Source: Venturia oleaginea (taxonomy: Eukaryota > Ascomycota > Dothideomycetes > Venturiales > Venturiaceae). Taken from it: a stretch of DNA of 64,000 nucleotides. A program made the translations under genes and the position numbers. Positions 62,638-64,000 of this stretch are shown piece by piece. The stretch is taken from NCBI GenBank assembly GCA_013176395.1, contig JABMLP010000031.1, positions 310,001 through 374,000 on the forward strand, in the 5' to 3' direction. Below the pieces are notes generated by a model. It ran no database searches. It was not told the origin of the DNA and was given only the letters and a program-made list of their open reading frames with translations. The stretch's first letter is position 1; the number at the start of each line of letters is the position of its first letter.

Positions 62638-63591
62638 TCACTCCGACTTTCGTCTGGCCTCCCATCCTATCCGCTTCTGAATCTCCTGTGTCAAGGCCCA
62701 TCGTGACCACGCTTCCGGCATCCATTTCGCGCTCTCGCCCAGCAAACACTGCCTCCAAGATGCGGCGCAAACACCCTTGCCACATCCGATCCTGGCAATG
62801 ATATTGGCTGCAGCTTCATCCGGTGTCAAACTGGCGAATCCAAGTTCCTCATGTGGGTTCCCAGCTGTCAATACGCCGCCCAGGACTATGCCCAAAACTT
62901 CCAGCGAGGGATGTAGCACCCGCAACTCATACGAAAGCGAAGTGCTGAAAACATTGTTGAACGCCTTGGTAGCCGCATATATGCTGATGAATGGGTCGCC
63001 ATATGCACCAGCGTACGAGCTAATGTTGAGAACAAGTGCCTGTCCGTTTGCTGTCATTGTTGGCAACAAAACGCGGGTCAAAAGCGTGGGGAATTTGGCG
63101 TTGAGATCGATCTGTTTCGTCGCGACTTCCAACGAGAGATCTGTAAGTGGAGAATAAGTCGGTACTCCAAACAATCCTGCACCTCCAATGTTGTTTACCA
63201 GGACTGTGAGACGGCCACCTTCATTCTGGATAGTTTCTACAGTCGCGAGTAGTCCGGTAACCGTGGGTATAACATCTGCTGCATCTCCTGTAAATCCAAC
63301 GCATCGGCGGTTCGGATACCGTTGCTCGAGCTGATGGATTCTCCGCGCTATCTTCTCTTGATTCCGAGAGTGAAGTATAACATTGAAACCTTTGTCAAGG
63401 AGTGCCTGAACAAGCGACAATCCAATGCCTTCCGAAGCCCCTGTTACCAACGCCCAGGCTTCGCCATCCGCTCTTAGATATCTGTCGATCTTGCCCCGCT
63501 GAAAGAAGTACAGATCAATGAAAATCAATACTCTGCAAGCGATGGCACAGAGGAAGAAAAGTCCGCAGAGTTGCAGCGCCGTAGAGATCAT
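62638..63591 (-). CDS. Short-chain dehydrogenase/reductase, membrane-anchored
   Basis: Single exon, 317 residues. Residues 5-25 are a hydrophobic anchor (CGLFFLCAIACRVLIFIDLYFF). The NAD(P)-binding motif TGASEGIG is at about 52-59, NNIGG follows, and catalytic Ser, Tyr and Lys sit in NISSYAG and YAATKAF. The layout resembles very-long-chain 3-oxoacyl-CoA reductase and 17-beta-hydroxysteroid dehydrogenase proteins of the ER, which reduce keto groups on acyl chains or steroids. The ATG at 63591 starts just before the anchor; the open frame upstream has no ATG. The exact substrate is open. Confidence 0.88.
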   Translation of the reverse strand: MISTALQLCGLFFLCAIACRVLIFIDLYFFQRGKIDRYLRADGEAWALVTGASEGIGLSLVQALLDKGFNVILHSRNQEKIARRIHQLEQRYPNRRCVGFTGDAADVIPTVTGLLATVETIQNEGGRLTVLVNNIGGAGLFGVPTYSPLTDLSLEVATKQIDLNAKFPTLLTRVLLPTMTANGQALVLNISSYAGAYGDPFISIYAATKAFNNVFSTSLSYELRVLHPSLEVLGIVLGGVLTAGNPHEELGFASLTPDEAAANIIARIGCGKGVCAASWRQCLLGESAKWMPEAWSRWALTQEIQKRIGWEARRKSE

Positions 63592-64000
63592 CGTAGGAGG
63601 AAGTTTTATCGAGTCTATCGTAGGTAAGAAGGTCTTACCAATGGTCTGATAAATGGTCTGATTTTTTGTTATGATTAGCGTTGCATGAGAGAGGCGAAAA
63701 GGGTATTTCCCATACAAAGATCGTCCGTGTCGTAGCTAATGAGCTTCGAAAGCCGGATTATTGTATTGCCACGCTGAAAACCACTATGGGATGGTCGCAC
63801 ACTATCGGCCATCCTTCCGCCAGCAATCTTATTCAGGAATGGGAAATCCGCGACCACCTCCACCTCCATGAAGTGGCGCAAGCTAAATCCCCCATTCCGG
63901 CATAACCGAGTCAACTTCAGAATGGGCTTTTGTGCTAGTAGAGTACTCTTGCGCGATTGAGGAAGTCATAGACAAGAAGATGCGTGCCAGGCAAGAGTAC
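63592..64000. other. Window end, promoter side of the SDR gene
   Basis: No gene recognised. Confidence 0.45.

Overview
The window is nuclear DNA of a filamentous ascomycete (Pezizomycotina; a Leotiomycete-like fungus would fit, but I cannot place it further). The signs are genes split by short GT-AG introns of about 45-260 bp, a HET-domain protein, a Pth11-like receptor, a Zn2Cys6 regulator, small secreted proteins, a Ty3/gypsy chromovirus and a Fot1/pogo-type DNA transposon. It reads as blocks of ordinary genes separated by repeat-rich stretches.

Left block (0.2-15 kb): a HET-domain gene, an M20-family carbamoylase/ureidohydrolase facing away from a DUR3-type urea transporter, with many GATA-factor motifs between them (a probable ureide/urea nitrogen unit), then a wrecked amino-acid permease, a Pth11-like membrane receptor and an MCT-type MFS transporter. 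From 15 to 22.6 kb there are almost no genes: two abutting TA-flanked inverted-repeat elements, a 41-bp minisatellite, an intron-containing gene for a 62-residue secreted eight-cysteine protein, and a 1.6 kb retroposon with a 17-bp target duplication.

Middle block (22.8-45 kb): a small cysteine-rich conserved fungal gene, an LTR relic, tRNA-Ser(AGA), the mitochondrial phosphate carrier, an internally deleted Fot1/pogo element, a secreted dipeptidyl-peptidase IV, an APH-like kinase, an RDH54/TID1-type recombination translocase carrying a 2-nt frameshift, the F1-ATPase assembly factor ATP12, and a large Zn2Cys6 transcription factor.

Right block (45.5-64 kb): a complete Ty3/gypsy chromovirus whose two LTRs look identical and whose primer-binding site can pair with its own LTR transcript (Tf1-like self-priming); a spliced secreted precursor with Kex2-type sites releasing a peptide with W-C-x6-C spacing, followed by a decayed copy of its 3' end; an ER-lumen DnaJ gene (HDEL ending) with about six frameshifts; a small gene cut in two by a 5'-truncated copy of the 21 kb retroposon; a wax-synthase-like acyltransferase with one frameshift; and a membrane-anchored SDR.

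The two most novel candidates are the Kex2-type peptide precursor (52.0-52.7 kb) and the eight-cysteine secreted protein (19.2-19.4 kb). Both become visible only after splicing. Exon limits were derived by hand from splice sites, phase and protein-family conservation.
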